Assembly (NCBI RefSeq): GCF_014197035.1
Contig: NZ_JACIEU010000005.1
Location: 124,001-188,000, forward strand
DNA from: Sphingobium scionense
GTDB lineage: Bacteria > Pseudomonadota > Alphaproteobacteria > Sphingomonadales > Sphingomonadaceae
Length of the DNA stretch: 64,000 bases
Direction of reading: 5' to 3'
Numbering within the stretch: position 1 is the first letter of the stretch; the number at the start of each line of letters is the position of its first letter. This document shows, in pieces, positions 34,984 to 43,386 of this stretch. The position numbers were made by a program, and so were the translations under genes. A model generated the notes under the pieces. The model was not told where the DNA came from and did not search any database. It worked only from the letters and a program-made list of their open reading frames with translations.

Positions 34984-36936
34984 ATGGACTTTCGAGATAG
35001 TGAACAAGGTGGAAACGGCGACGTGGCGACGGTGATGGACGAGCGTATCGAGGATCTGGTGGACAAGGCCGAGCCCAAGGCCGCCAAGGACAAGGCGGTC
35101 GAGGCTGAGGCGTCTGCGTCTTCCAAGATTCATGCGCGTCGCTTTCATGTGGTGACGGATTCGTCGCGCGATGCGCTGCTGACCGAATTCGGCAAGGATA
35201 CGCTGAACGACCGCTATCTGCTGCCCGGCGAAAGCTATCAGGATCTGTTCGCGCGCGTCGCCGCCGCCTATGCCGACGATGCCGATCATGCGCAGCGCGT
35301 CTATGACTATATCTCCAAGCTCTGGTTCATGCCGGCGACGCCCGTGCTGTCGAACGGCGGCACCGGTCGCGGCCTGCCGATCAGCTGCTATCTGAACAGC
35401 GTCGACGACAGCCTGGAAGGCATCGTCAACACCTGGAACGAGAATGTCTGGCTCGCCTCGCGCGGCGGCGGCATCGGCACCTATTGGGGCAGTGTGCGCG
35501 GCATCGGCGAACCGGTCGGCCTCAACGGCAAGACCAGCGGCATCATCCCCTTCGTCCGCGTGATGGACAGCCTGACGCTGGCGATCAGCCAGGGTTCGCT
35601 GCGGCGTGGTTCGGCCGCCTGCTATCTCGACGTCTCCCACCCGGAGATCGAGGAGTTCCTGGAAATCCGCAACACCACCGGCGACTTCAATCGCAAGGCG
35701 CTGAACCTGCACCATGGCGTGCTGGTCACCGATGCCTTCATGGAAGCGGTGCGCAACAATGACGAATGGACGCTGACCTCGCCCAAGGACGGGTCGGCGC
35801 GCGGTTCGGTCAATGCGCGCGCGCTGTTCCAGAAGCTGGTGGAAACCCGCCTGCGCACGGGCGAACCCTATATCGTCTTCTCCGACACGGTGAACCGGAT
35901 GATGCCCAAGCATCACCGCGACCTGGGGCTCAAGGTCTCGACGTCGAACCTCTGCTCGGAAATCACCCTGCCGACGGGTCGCGACCATCTCGGCAATGAC
36001 CGCACGGCGGTCTGCTGCCTCTCCTCCATGAACCTGGAAACCTGGGACGAGTGGAAGGATGAAGCGATGTTCGCGGAAGACATCATGCGCTTCCTCGACA
36101 ATGTGCTCCAGGACTATATCGACCGTGCCCCGCCGGAAATGGCGCGCGCCAAGTATAGCGCCAGCCGCGAACGCTCGGTGGGTCTGGGCGTCATGGGCTT
36201 CCACAGCTTCCTCCAGGCGCGCAGCATCCCGTTCGAAGGCGCCATGGCCAAGTCGTGGAACCTGCGCATCTTCAAGCATATCAATGCCAAGGTGAACGAG
36301 GCATCGATGATGCTGGCGCAGGAACGCGGCCCTTGCCCCGACGCCGCCGATCAGGGCGTGATGGAACGGTTCAGCTGCAAGATGGCGATCGCGCCGACCG
36401 CGTCGATCTCGATCATCTGCGGCGGTACTTCGGCCTGTATCGAGCCGATCCCGGCGAACATCTACACCCACAAGACGCTCTCGGGCAGCTTCGCGGTGAA
36501 GAACCCCTATCTGGAAAAGCTGCTGGTCGAAAAGGCCAAGGATTCGAGCGCCGTGTGGAACTCGATCCTGGAACGCGGCGGCTCGGTCCAGCATCTCGAC
36601 TTCCTGACCCCGGAAGAAAAGGATGTGTACAAGACCAGCTTCGAGATCGACCAGCGCTGGTTGCTCGAACTCGCCGCCGATCGCACCCCCTATATCGACC
36701 AGGCCCAGTCGCTGAACCTGTTCATCCCGGCCGACGTTGAAAAGTGGGATCTGCTGATGCTCCACTTCCGTGCCTGGGAACTGGGCATCAAGTCGCTCTA
36801 TTATCTGCGCTCCAAGTCGGTGCAGCGCGCGGGCTTTGCGGGCAGCGGCGGGGTGGAGGCCGACAACACGATCGATGCCCCCAAGTTCGAGATCGGCGAG
36901 ACCACCGACTATGACGAGTGCTTGGCCTGTCAATGA
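34984..36936 (+). CDS. nrdA: Ribonucleoside-diphosphate reductase alpha subunit, class Ia, no ATP cone
   Basis: Catalytic subunit reducing ribonucleotides to deoxyribonucleotides. At 650 residues it is over 100 shorter than E. coli NrdA because the N-terminal ATP-cone is absent; instead there is a ~50-residue charged, Ala/Lys/Glu-rich leader. Active-site elements are GLPISCYLNSV, TSNLCSEITLP, the radical-path tyrosine pair in LYYLRSKSVQ, and the C-terminal redox CLAC. Allosteric activity control by dATP at the cone is therefore not expected here. Two NrdR boxes lie upstream, and nrdB follows at 142 bp. Its stop codon lies inside a perfect 10-bp-stem palindrome. Confidence 0.95.
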   Translation: MDFRDSEQGGNGDVATVMDERIEDLVDKAEPKAAKDKAVEAEASASSKIHARRFHVVTDSSRDALLTEFGKDTLNDRYLLPGESYQDLFARVAAAYADDADHAQRVYDYISKLWFMPATPVLSNGGTGRGLPISCYLNSVDDSLEGIVNTWNENVWLASRGGGIGTYWGSVRGIGEPVGLNGKTSGIIPFVRVMDSLTLAISQGSLRRGSAACYLDVSHPEIEEFLEIRNTTGDFNRKALNLHHGVLVTDAFMEAVRNNDEWTLTSPKDGSARGSVNARALFQKLVETRLRTGEPYIVFSDTVNRMMPKHHRDLGLKVSTSNLCSEITLPTGRDHLGNDRTAVCCLSSMNLETWDEWKDEAMFAEDIMRFLDNVLQDYIDRAPPEMARAKYSASRERSVGLGVMGFHSFLQARSIPFEGAMAKSWNLRIFKHINAKVNEASMMLAQERGPCPDAADQGVMERFSCKMAIAPTASISIICGGTSACIEPIPANIYTHKTLSGSFAVKNPYLEKLLVEKAKDSSAVWNSILERGGSVQHLDFLTPEEKDVYKTSFEIDQRWLLELAADRTPYIDQAQSLNLFIPADVEKWDLLMLHFRAWELGIKSLYYLRSKSVQRAGFAGSGGVEADNTIDAPKFEIGETTDYDECLACQ

Positions 36937-36952
36937 TCCCCCGGATCATTGA
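36930..36952. repeat. Perfect palindrome over the nrdA stop codon
   Basis: TCAATGATCC (36930-36939) pairs with GGATCATTGA (36943-36952) around CCC. The TGA stop lies within the first arm. It could be an RNA-processing or attenuating hairpin between nrdA and nrdB. Confidence 0.7.
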
Positions 36953-37001
36953 CCAGGAACGCCAAACTCTCCTCGCCTGCCAGTAAGCTCATTGGCCGTC
37001 A

Positions 37002-37021
37002 CCCCAGCGAAAGCTGGGGTC
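37002..37021. repeat. REP-like hairpin with GAAA tetraloop
   Basis: ACCCCAGC-GAAA-GCTGGGGT forms a perfect 8-bp stem with a GNRA tetraloop, inside the nrdA-nrdB gap. Similar hairpins are, from memory, widespread in sphingomonad and Caulobacter intergenic DNA, so it is probably a repetitive extragenic element. Confidence 0.75.
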
Positions 37022-37078
37022 TCAGGCGGAAAGCCGCCGACTTCGACGGCGCAAACAACATCACTAGGACAAGTCGCC

Positions 37079-38131
37079 ATGCCCCTTCTTCAAGCTTCCA
37101 AGGTCTACAAGCCCTTCGAATATCCCTGGGCCTATGAATTCTGGAAGCGCCAGCAGCAGCTCCACTGGCTGCCCGAGGAAGTGCCGCTGGGCGAGGATTG
37201 CCGGGACTGGGCGCAGAAGCTCAGCGACCATGAGCGCAACCTGCTGACCCAGATTTTCCGCTTCTTCACCCAGGCCGACGTGGAAGTGCAGGATTGCTAC
37301 CACGAGAAATATGGCCGCGTGTTCAAGCCGACCGAGATCAAGATGATGCTGACCGCGTTCAGCAACATGGAAACGGTCCATATCGCCGCCTACTCGCATC
37401 TGCTCGATACGATCGGCATGCCCGAAAGCGAATATTCGGCCTTCCTCCAATATAAGGAGATGAAGGACAAGCATGACTATCTGGCGACCTTCGGCGTCGA
37501 CAGCGACGAGGATATCGCCCGCACGCTCGCCATGTTCGGCGGCTTCACCGAAGGGCTTCAGCTCTTCGCCTCCTTCGCCATGCTGATGAACTTCCCGCGC
37601 TTCAACAAGATGAAGGGCATGGGCCAGATCGTCACCTGGTCGGTGCGCGACGAAACGCTCCATTGCGAGGGCATCATCAAGCTGTTCCACGCCTTCTGCG
37701 CCGAACGCCAGTGCCTGACCCCGGCGGTCAAGGACGATATCATGGACATGTGCCAGAAGACGGTGCGCATCGAGGATGCCTTCGTCGACCTGGTCTTCGA
37801 AATGGGGCCGGTGCCCGGCATGACCCCCAAGGACATCAAGAAATATGTCCGCTACATCGCCGACTGGCGCCTGGGCCAGCTCGGCCTCAAGCCGATCTAC
37901 ATGATCGACGAGCATCCGCTGCCCTGGCTTACTCCGCTGCTGAACGGCGTGGAGCATGCCAATTTCTTCGAAACCCGCGCCACCGAATATTCCAAGGGCG
38001 CGACCCGCGGCCAGTGGAACGACGTCTGGAATGCATTCGACCGTCGGCAGTCGCTCAAGAGCAGCGATGCGGCGAACGCGGAAGAAGGCGACCCGGACAT
38101 GTTCAAGGCGGCCGGCATCGCCGCCGAATAA
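37079..38131 (+). CDS. nrdB: Ribonucleoside-diphosphate reductase beta subunit
   Basis: Radical-generating R2 subunit, 350 residues. The di-iron ligand pattern is visible: Asp in FFTQADVEVQD, Glu and His in SNMETVHIAAYSH, Glu in FTEGLQLFASF, Glu and His in RDETLHCEGI. The radical tyrosine aligns with Tyr105 (HIAAYSH). It has no ATP-cone domain, so the usual relocation of the cone to NrdB is also absent. The start is the ATG at 37079, preceded by AGGA; the open frame upstream to 36992 is an intergenic artefact. A strong terminator follows at 38154-38184. Confidence 0.96.
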   Translation: MPLLQASKVYKPFEYPWAYEFWKRQQQLHWLPEEVPLGEDCRDWAQKLSDHERNLLTQIFRFFTQADVEVQDCYHEKYGRVFKPTEIKMMLTAFSNMETVHIAAYSHLLDTIGMPESEYSAFLQYKEMKDKHDYLATFGVDSDEDIARTLAMFGGFTEGLQLFASFAMLMNFPRFNKMKGMGQIVTWSVRDETLHCEGIIKLFHAFCAERQCLTPAVKDDIMDMCQKTVRIEDAFVDLVFEMGPVPGMTPKDIKKYVRYIADWRLGQLGLKPIYMIDEHPLPWLTPLLNGVEHANFFETRATEYSKGATRGQWNDVWNAFDRRQSLKSSDAANAEEGDPDMFKAAGIAAE

Positions 38132-38153
38132 GCGTCGGGCAGGATCGACATGA

Positions 38154-38184
38154 GGGGAGGCACGGCGGCGTGCCTCCCCTTTTT
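38154..38184 (+). terminator. Intrinsic terminator after nrdB
   Basis: GGGGAGGCAC (38154-38163) pairs with GTGCCTCCCC (38170-38179), followed by TTTTT. It lies 23 bp after the nrdB stop, ending the nrdAB transcript. Confidence 0.92.
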
Positions 38185-38268
38185 CGCGCCGTTTTCGGGT
38201 GGCGCACATCGCGTCCATAACGGACCAGTCTCGCGCCGCTATGCGATGCCCTGCGCTATGGTCCGGCC

Positions 38269-38523
38269 ATGACCAGCCCGACAGATCCGCCGGCTCCGCC
38301 TTATTATGTCTTTGTCTGCAATGTCTGCGGCAGCGATCAGGTTACACGGGAAGCCTGGGCCGCCTGGGACGTCGCGACCCAGGCATGGGTGCTCAACACC
38401 GCGTTCGACTTCGCCTATTGCCATCGCTGCCTGGGCTATGCGCAACTCGATCAGCTTTTGCTGACCAGTTCGCCGGCCGCCTTGCCGACGCGCACTGCGG
38501 CCTTTCCGCCTGCATCGGGCTGA
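38269..38523 (+). CDS. Small zinc-ribbon-like hypothetical protein
   Basis: 84 residues; CNVCG near residue 17 and YCHRCLGYAQL near residue 50 form a CxxC...CxxC pair, separated by EAWAAWDVATQAWVLN, so a small zinc-binding fold is likely. The C-terminus is Ala/Pro/Thr-rich and probably disordered. I do not know a function. No strong ribosome-binding site precedes the ATG. Confidence 0.68.
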   Translation: MTSPTDPPAPPYYVFVCNVCGSDQVTREAWAAWDVATQAWVLNTAFDFAYCHRCLGYAQLDQLLLTSSPAALPTRTAAFPPASG

Positions 38524-38559
38524 CCGGGCGAGTGACGCTTCCTTAACGGCGGCGCCCTT

Positions 38560-38766
38560 ATGCCCGTCACCATGTTCGGCGTCCGACTCCGCTCCCTCTT
38601 CACCAGCCGCTGGATGGCCTTGCTCTGGGCCGTGCTGGTGCTGCTCAGCGCGATCCAGTTCGTGGGCAGCGACGGCGGCGATCAGGTCGGCGCAGATCAG
38701 CCCGCGACGGCTGCTTTGGACGGTCTCGACAACAGTCAGCGCGCCGTCATCGCCAACGCGCTCTGA
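38560..38766 (+). CDS. Small single-pass membrane protein (tentative)
   Basis: 68 residues with one hydrophobic segment (WMALLWAVLVLLSAIQFV) after a basic N-terminus, and a polar tail. It lies 36 bp after the zinc-ribbon gene. Coding character is moderate and the start could also be the ATG at 38572. No family is recognised. Confidence 0.5.
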   Translation: MPVTMFGVRLRSLFTSRWMALLWAVLVLLSAIQFVGSDGGDQVGADQPATAALDGLDNSQRAVIANAL

Positions 38767-39037
38767 GGTGCCGGGCGGGCGCTCGGGTGCCGCTGTCCTA
38801 TTTCTTCCCACCCACCTATGATGCTGTCCCGCCGTTCCGGTGGTCGGCAGGGAATTGTTCTGAAATGATAATAGTTGGAAATTAAATGTCAAAATGTGCG
38901 GGAAATGTGCGAAGTTAAGCGCGGCATTTCCTATTTCGGATAGCGCCCTCGCTTCTTTTGTTCCGTTCGTGCAACATTTGTTCAGCCGCGGCGTTCTAGC
39001 TTGCCCCGGTCAACAATTATCGAAAAGGGACAGGACC

Positions 39038-39745
39038 ATGCATCGCTTTGCCAGAAGCATGATTGCCGCGCTTTCACTGGGCGCCATGGCGTTGACCGCC
39101 ATGCCCGCCACCGCCCAGCCAGGGCAGGGCCATGGTCGCCCCGGCGGTCCTTCCTCGGGTCATGGCGGCCCCGGTGGTCCGGGCGCGCAACGTCCGCCCA
39201 GCCATGGCGGCAATCATGCCCAGCGTCCGCCCCAGGGGCGTCCCGGCGCGCAACGGCCACCACAAGGCGGTCGTCCCGGTGCCCAGCGTCCGCCGCAACA
39301 CGGCCGGCCGGGGGCAGGCCGCCCGCCACAGCCCGGCCGTCCCGGCAATGGCCGTCCGCCCCAATATGGCCGTCCTGGCAACCATCGTCCGCCACCGCCG
39401 CCCCATGGCGGCTATCGTCGCCCCGGTCCGCCGGTCTATGCCTATGACTGGAACCGGCCCGATCCGCGCTATGGCGGGCGCTATCGGCCCGATCGCTATT
39501 ATCGCGGCGGCTATGCCCCAATGCGGGTTGACCGCAACATGCGCATCTATCGCGGCTATGACGACCGCTATTATTGTCGCCGTTCGGACGGCACCACCGG
39601 CCTCATCATCGGCGGCGCGATCGGCGCGCTGATCGGCGGCCAACTGGATCGCGGCTATTCCAACACGGCGGGCATCCTGATCGGCGGCGGTGCCGGCGCG
39701 CTGCTCGGCCGCGAGATCGACCGGGGCAGCCTGAGCTGTCGCTAA
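39038..39745 (+). CDS. Exported Pro/Gly/His-rich protein with C-terminal glycine zipper
   Basis: 235 residues. The signal peptide is MHRFARSMIAALSLGAMALT...MPATA. Residues ~27-130 are a low-complexity repeat of the type RPPQ-GRPGAQ, and residues ~130-175 are Tyr/Arg-rich. The last ~50 residues are a glycine-zipper 2TM domain (GLIIGGAIGALIGG and GILIGGGAGALLG), like 17-kDa surface antigens, ending in SCR. Probably an envelope protein that inserts its zipper in the outer membrane. An intrinsic terminator follows at once. Confidence 0.85.
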   Translation: MHRFARSMIAALSLGAMALTAMPATAQPGQGHGRPGGPSSGHGGPGGPGAQRPPSHGGNHAQRPPQGRPGAQRPPQGGRPGAQRPPQHGRPGAGRPPQPGRPGNGRPPQYGRPGNHRPPPPPHGGYRRPGPPVYAYDWNRPDPRYGGRYRPDRYYRGGYAPMRVDRNMRIYRGYDDRYYCRRSDGTTGLIIGGAIGALIGGQLDRGYSNTAGILIGGGAGALLGREIDRGSLSCR

Positions 39746-39753
39746 TTTGAAAA

Positions 39754-39776
39754 GGGGGCGGAAACGCCCCCTTTTT
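39754..39776. terminator. Bidirectional intrinsic terminator
   Basis: GGGGGCG-GAAA-CGCCCCC (39754-39771) followed by TTTTT, with AAAA on the other side. It serves the glycine-zipper gene on the plus strand, and its T tract runs into the stop codon of the convergent SNase gene. Confidence 0.9.
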
Positions 39777-40348
39777 CAGCACCAGGGATGGCGTCGCCCA
39801 TCCCAGGTCCGGGCCAGCCCTTCATCCACCAATTGGCCACCGATCGACCGGCCGTCGCGCATCACGATCCGCAGCGCGCGGCCATATTTGTCGGTCGCCC
39901 GCCCCTCGATCTCCAGCGAGAAGGGGCCGGCATTCATCAACTGCTGCAATCGGCTGGTCGCCCGCGCGCCCAGCGCGCCTTCCTCCGCGCAGCGCGGCCC
40001 ATGGGTTTCGGGCGTGTCGATGTCGGCGATCCGATATTTCTCGCCCCGGAACCAGAAAGTGTCGCCATCGACGACGCAATTGGTGCCGCCGCCGCTGTGG
40101 CAATAGCCGAACTCGGCCGACAGCTGGTCGGCGCTGGCGTTCGACGGAGCGGTGCCGGTCGACGCCGTCGGCATCGCGATCTCGGGCGCCAGCCGCGTCC
40201 ACCAGTCGGGCGCCTGCCAGCCGATCATCATCCCCATCGCGAGCACGAATATCAGGGTCTTGCCGCTGAAGCCGCCGCGCCGCGCTGCTTCCCGGCGCCA
40301 GAATGTGTCGATGCGGTCGGGGGTGAATCGGTCGGGGCGTCTGGACAT
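39776..40348 (-). CDS. Thermonuclease (staphylococcal nuclease-like) family protein
   Basis: 190-residue membrane-anchored or exported nuclease. The N-terminal segment GKTLIFVLAMGMMIGWQA is a membrane anchor. The SNase domain contains VDGDTFWFRGEKYRIADI with DTPETHG, and GRATDKYGRALRIVMRDGRS. The Asp, Arg and Glu of the calcium/catalytic site (DGD, R in YRIADID, DTPE) are conserved. Cysteines CHSGGGTNC and PRCAEEG could form disulfides. Likely a periplasmic nucleic-acid scavenging nuclease; its physiological target is unproven. Confidence 0.88.
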   Translation of the reverse strand: MSRRPDRFTPDRIDTFWRREAARRGGFSGKTLIFVLAMGMMIGWQAPDWWTRLAPEIAMPTASTGTAPSNASADQLSAEFGYCHSGGGTNCVVDGDTFWFRGEKYRIADIDTPETHGPRCAEEGALGARATSRLQQLMNAGPFSLEIEGRATDKYGRALRIVMRDGRSIGGQLVDEGLARTWDGRRHPWC

Positions 40349-40498
40349 GGCGCGCCCCTAGCAGGTTCAGAAAAAACAGTAGGTTAAATCTGATCCGGCC
40401 TGTCGCCATTTCGGGGTGAACCGGCTTTTGACTAGGATCAATGTCGCGATCGTGGGGGATGCCATGGTGCGCCGGCCTCAGCCCATGGAGATCGCCGC

Positions 40499-40927
40499 AT
40501 GAACGCCGCCGCGTCGCCCAATGCCCCCATGACTCCCTATGTCCGCATCGGCGGCGAACCGGTCGTCCGCGCCATTGCCGACCGCTTCTATGACCTGCTG
40601 GAAAGCGATCCGGCCTATGCGCAGTTGCGCGCCATTCATGCCGCCGACCTCTCCGTCGTGCGCCACGGCCTCACCCGCTTCCTGTGTGGCTGGCTCGGCG
40701 GGCCGCGCGACTGGTTTCAGCGCGGCACCTGCATCATGTCGCTGCACCGCGCCTTTCCGATCACGCCGCAACTGGCCGATCAATGGGCGACGGCGGCCGC
40801 CTGCGCCATCGCCGGGCAGGAGGATCTCGACACCGACATTGCCGACGCCATGGCGCAGGCGCTCGGCCATATGGCGCGCGGCATGATCAATTTCGGTCTC
40901 GCGCCGGCACAGGCGCAACCGGCCTAA
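40499..40927 (+). CDS. Truncated haemoglobin (group II-like)
   Basis: 142-residue trHb-type globin. Recognisable features are YVRIGGEPVVRAIADRFYDL at the N-terminus, a proximal His in IMSLHRAFPI, and the Trp of DQWATAAACA at the G8 position typical of group II. Role in oxygen or NO binding is inferred from family. The ATG at 40499 follows a short non-coding stretch. A CCTCCCC palindrome and a 38-bp repeat follow its 3' end. Confidence 0.85.
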   Translation: MNAAASPNAPMTPYVRIGGEPVVRAIADRFYDLLESDPAYAQLRAIHAADLSVVRHGLTRFLCGWLGGPRDWFQRGTCIMSLHRAFPITPQLADQWATAAACAIAGQEDLDTDIADAMAQALGHMARGMINFGLAPAQAQPA

Positions 40928-40954
40928 AGGCCGGGATAGGCGCTTTTTGCTATT

Positions 40955-40976
40955 CCCCTCCCGTAGACGGGAGGGG
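40955..40976. repeat. CCCCTCCC palindrome (10-bp stem)
   Basis: CCCCTCCCGT (40955-40964) pairs with ACGGGAGGGG (40967-40976) around AG. It belongs to the same dispersed hairpin class as the copies at 31257 and 31671, and lies immediately before the 38-bp repeat. Confidence 0.75.
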
Positions 40977-40986
40977 GCACTGCTCG

Positions 40987-41024
40987 TTTGCAGGCCGTCA
41001 GCGCTGAATATCGATCACTCCTAG
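40987..41024. repeat. 38-bp dispersed repeat, copy 2
   Basis: Matches 8567-8604 at 32 of 38 positions, and likewise ends at a TAG stop codon, here that of the acidic-protein gene on the minus strand. Confidence 0.75.
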
Positions 41025-41347
41025 TCGTCATCCTCGTTCAGGATTTCGTCTTCCTCGCCGTCATCCTCGTCGTCCATGCGCGGCTCGCCGTCGAATGCCC
41101 CTTCATCGATCCGGCCGGATCGGTTCATCTCGTTCATCTTGTCGACCAGGTCGGGGACATCATCGGGGATGATCTGCGCCGGGTTGGTCCGCCCGCCATG
41201 CTCGCTCTCTTCGCTCAGGTCGCTGGTCCGGCCCAGCGCATCGTCGGCAACGTCGTTCGCCTGGGTGCCGGTGTCGGCCTGTTCGCTATTCTCTTCGCTG
41301 TTGTCGGGGCTGTCATCGGGGAAGGGGCGATTGTCGGGAAGCGTCAT
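41021..41347 (-). CDS. Small highly acidic hypothetical protein
   Basis: 108 residues, strongly Asp/Glu-rich and likely disordered, with MTLPDNRPFPDDSPDNSEEN at the start and a run of acidic residues at the end. A central segment (NPAQIIPDDVPDLVDKMNEM) may be helical. AAGGAGA seven bases before the ATG at 41347 supports it. Function is unknown. Its stop is inside the 38-bp repeat. Confidence 0.78.
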   Translation of the reverse strand: MTLPDNRPFPDDSPDNSEENSEQADTGTQANDVADDALGRTSDLSEESEHGGRTNPAQIIPDDVPDLVDKMNEMNRSGRIDEGAFDGEPRMDDEDDGEEDEILNEDDD

Positions 41348-41496
41348 GGCGTGTCTCCTTGAAAAGGGCGTGCCCCTCCCAAACGTCCACACCATGGCCC
41401 CGTTCCGTGCCTGCGCGCCGGGAAACGGCTGGACAGCGCCGGACCAAGGGGGCAAAGGCCCTGTCGATCCTTTCGCACTGCAACAGGAATCCCTCC

Positions 41497-41877
41497 ATGT
41501 CCCGCCAGCTCATTTCCTCCGGCTCGCCCTTCGAGGCGCAGGTCGGCTATTCGCGCGCCGTCGTCCAGGGCGACTGGTGCTTCGTCGCCGGCACCACCGG
41601 CACCGATCCCGAAACCAAGATCATGCCCGACAGCGTGGTCGATCAGGGCGTCAACGCGCTCAAGGTGATCGGCAAGGCGCTCGAAGACGCCGGCTTCTCC
41701 TTTGCCGATGTCGTGCGCGTCACCTATTATATCACCGACCCTGCCTATTGGGACGATCTGGGCAAGGCCACTGCGCCCATCTTTGGCGAGATCCGCCCGG
41801 CCGCCAGCTGCGTCGTCGCTGGCCTCATCAAGCCGGAGATGAAGATCGAAATCGAAGTCACCGCCTTCAAAGGGTAA
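41497..41877 (+). CDS. RidA/YjgF-family enamine deaminase-like protein
   Basis: 126-residue protein of the RidA family, which removes reactive enamine/imine intermediates. Conserved features are SGSPFEAQVGYSRAVVQGD, then DVVRVTYYITDP and the active-site Arg region EIRPAASCVVAGLI with EIEVTAF at the end. The ATG at 41497 follows AGGA. It precedes the Spx/ArsC-like gene by 15 bases, so they are probably co-transcribed. Confidence 0.92.
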   Translation: MSRQLISSGSPFEAQVGYSRAVVQGDWCFVAGTTGTDPETKIMPDSVVDQGVNALKVIGKALEDAGFSFADVVRVTYYITDPAYWDDLGKATAPIFGEIRPAASCVVAGLIKPEMKIEIEVTAFKG

Positions 41878-41892
41878 CAGGGACACATCATC

Positions 41893-42249
41893 ATGATTAC
41901 CATGTACGGCATCAAGAATTGCGACACGATCAAGAAGGCCCGCAACTGGCTGGATAATGAGCGCGTCGCCTATAATTTCCACGACTATAAGGTCGCCGGC
42001 GTCGACAAGGAAAAGCTGGAGGAATGGGTGATGGAGCATGGTTGGGAAACCATCCTCAACCGCTCCGGCACCACCTTCAAGGCACTCGACGCCGGGGACA
42101 AGGCGCATATCGACTCGGACAAGGCGATCCTGTTGATGATCACCAACCCCTCGATGATCAAGCGCCCGATCCTCGACACCGGCAAGGGCACGATCGTCGG
42201 CTTCAAGGCGACGACCTATGAAAACGCGCTGAAAGGCGTGATGGCGTGA
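41893..42249 (+). CDS. ArsC/Spx-like (YffB-type) thioredoxin-fold protein
   Basis: 118-residue protein with the ArsC-family opening MITMYGIKNCDTIKKARNWL, where only a single Cys is present at the active site, and the later NPSMIKRPILDTGKG segment. YffB-type proteins are glutathione-dependent reductases in some bacteria, and their substrate is unclear; true arsenate reduction is not implied. The GDPD gene overlaps its stop codon (GTGA). Confidence 0.9.
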   Translation: MITMYGIKNCDTIKKARNWLDNERVAYNFHDYKVAGVDKEKLEEWVMEHGWETILNRSGTTFKALDAGDKAHIDSDKAILLMITNPSMIKRPILDTGKGTIVGFKATTYENALKGVMA

Positions 42250-43292
42250 TCGGACGGGGGCTGCTGGGCATCGGGGCATTGCTGATGATGGGCCTGCTCC
42301 CCCTTTCCGCCGTCCGGGCCGCCGACCCGCTGATCATCGCGCATCGCGGTGCCAGCGGCGAGCGGCCCGAACATACGCTCGCCAGCTATGAGCGGGCGAT
42401 CGACCAGGGCGCCGACTATATCGAGCCTGATCTGGTCCTGACCAGGGACGGCGTGCTGGTCGCCCGGCACGAAAATGAGATTGGCGGCACCACCGACGTC
42501 GCCGACCATCCCGAATTTGCCGATCGCCAGACGACCAGGACGATCGACGGCGTGGAAATGACCGGCTGGTTCACAGAGGATTTCACCCTCGCCGAACTGC
42601 GCACCTTGCGGGCGCGCGAACGCCTGCCTGATCTGCGCGCGCCCAATGTCCGCTTCAACGACCTCTATCTCATCCCGACCTTCGAGGAGATATTGAAGCT
42701 GGTCCGTGCCAAGGAGGCGGAGCAGCATCGTCGCATCGGCCTCTATCCCGAAACCAAGCATCCCAGCTATTTCGCCAGCATCGGCCTGCCGCACCAGCAG
42801 GCGCTGCTCGATCTGCTCGGCAAATATGGCTACACCAATGCCGACGATCCGGTCTTCATCCAGTCGTTCGAGGTCGGCAACCTCAAGGCCCTGCATGAAG
42901 CGACCCGGCTGCGCCTGATCCAGCTCGTCGATGCAGAAGGCGGCCCCGCCGACGAGCCCGGCACCAGCTATGCCGACATGATGAGTGTCTCCGGGCTGGA
43001 GGCGATCGCCGGCTATGCCACCGGCCTTGGTCCGTCCGCCGCCATGGTGCTGGCGCCCGAAGGTGCGACCGCTCTCGTCGGCCGCGCCCATGATGCCGGG
43101 CTTCAGGTTCATATCTGGACGCTGCGGATGGAAAACAGCTTCCTGCCCGATCCGTATAAGCGGCCGGACGATCCGCAGGGGCGGGGCGATTTTGCCGGCT
43201 ATGTCCAGGCGATCGCCGCGACCGGCGTCGACGGCATTTTCAGCGACTTTCCCAAACAGGCGCGCGACGCTCTGAGTGGTTCAAAGCCCTGA
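42246..43292 (+). CDS. glpQ: Glycerophosphodiester phosphodiesterase, exported
   Basis: Hydrolyses glycerophosphodiesters, releasing glycerol-3-phosphate. The GTG start at 42246 overlaps the upstream stop by four bases. The N-terminus MIGRGLLGIGALLMMGLLPL is a signal peptide. The GDPD core is IIAHRGASGERPEHTLASY, DYIEPDLVLTRDGVLVARHE (catalytic Glu/Asp and His), LYPETKHPSY and VQAIAATGVDGIFSDFP. Length 348 fits the periplasmic GlpQ type. It is in the RidA - ArsC-like - GDPD transcription unit. Confidence 0.92.
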   Translation: MIGRGLLGIGALLMMGLLPLSAVRAADPLIIAHRGASGERPEHTLASYERAIDQGADYIEPDLVLTRDGVLVARHENEIGGTTDVADHPEFADRQTTRTIDGVEMTGWFTEDFTLAELRTLRARERLPDLRAPNVRFNDLYLIPTFEEILKLVRAKEAEQHRRIGLYPETKHPSYFASIGLPHQQALLDLLGKYGYTNADDPVFIQSFEVGNLKALHEATRLRLIQLVDAEGGPADEPGTSYADMMSVSGLEAIAGYATGLGPSAAMVLAPEGATALVGRAHDAGLQVHIWTLRMENSFLPDPYKRPDDPQGRGDFAGYVQAIAATGVDGIFSDFPKQARDALSGSKP

Positions 43293-43386
43293 TCGGCAAC
43301 ATCGCATAAATTAAAGCGGATTTTCCCTTCTCTACCCTCCGGCTCGACTTGCCAAAGCCGGATCGCAGGCGAATAACGAACAGACC

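Noticed and set aside
34915..36933. 672-residue open frame opposite nrdA
   Set aside because: Shadow frame of the secure nrdA gene.
39130..39420. Repetitive sequence resembling a tandem or CRISPR-like array
   Set aside because: It is coding sequence for a Pro/Gly-rich low-complexity region with irregular units; there are no constant repeats with unique spacers.
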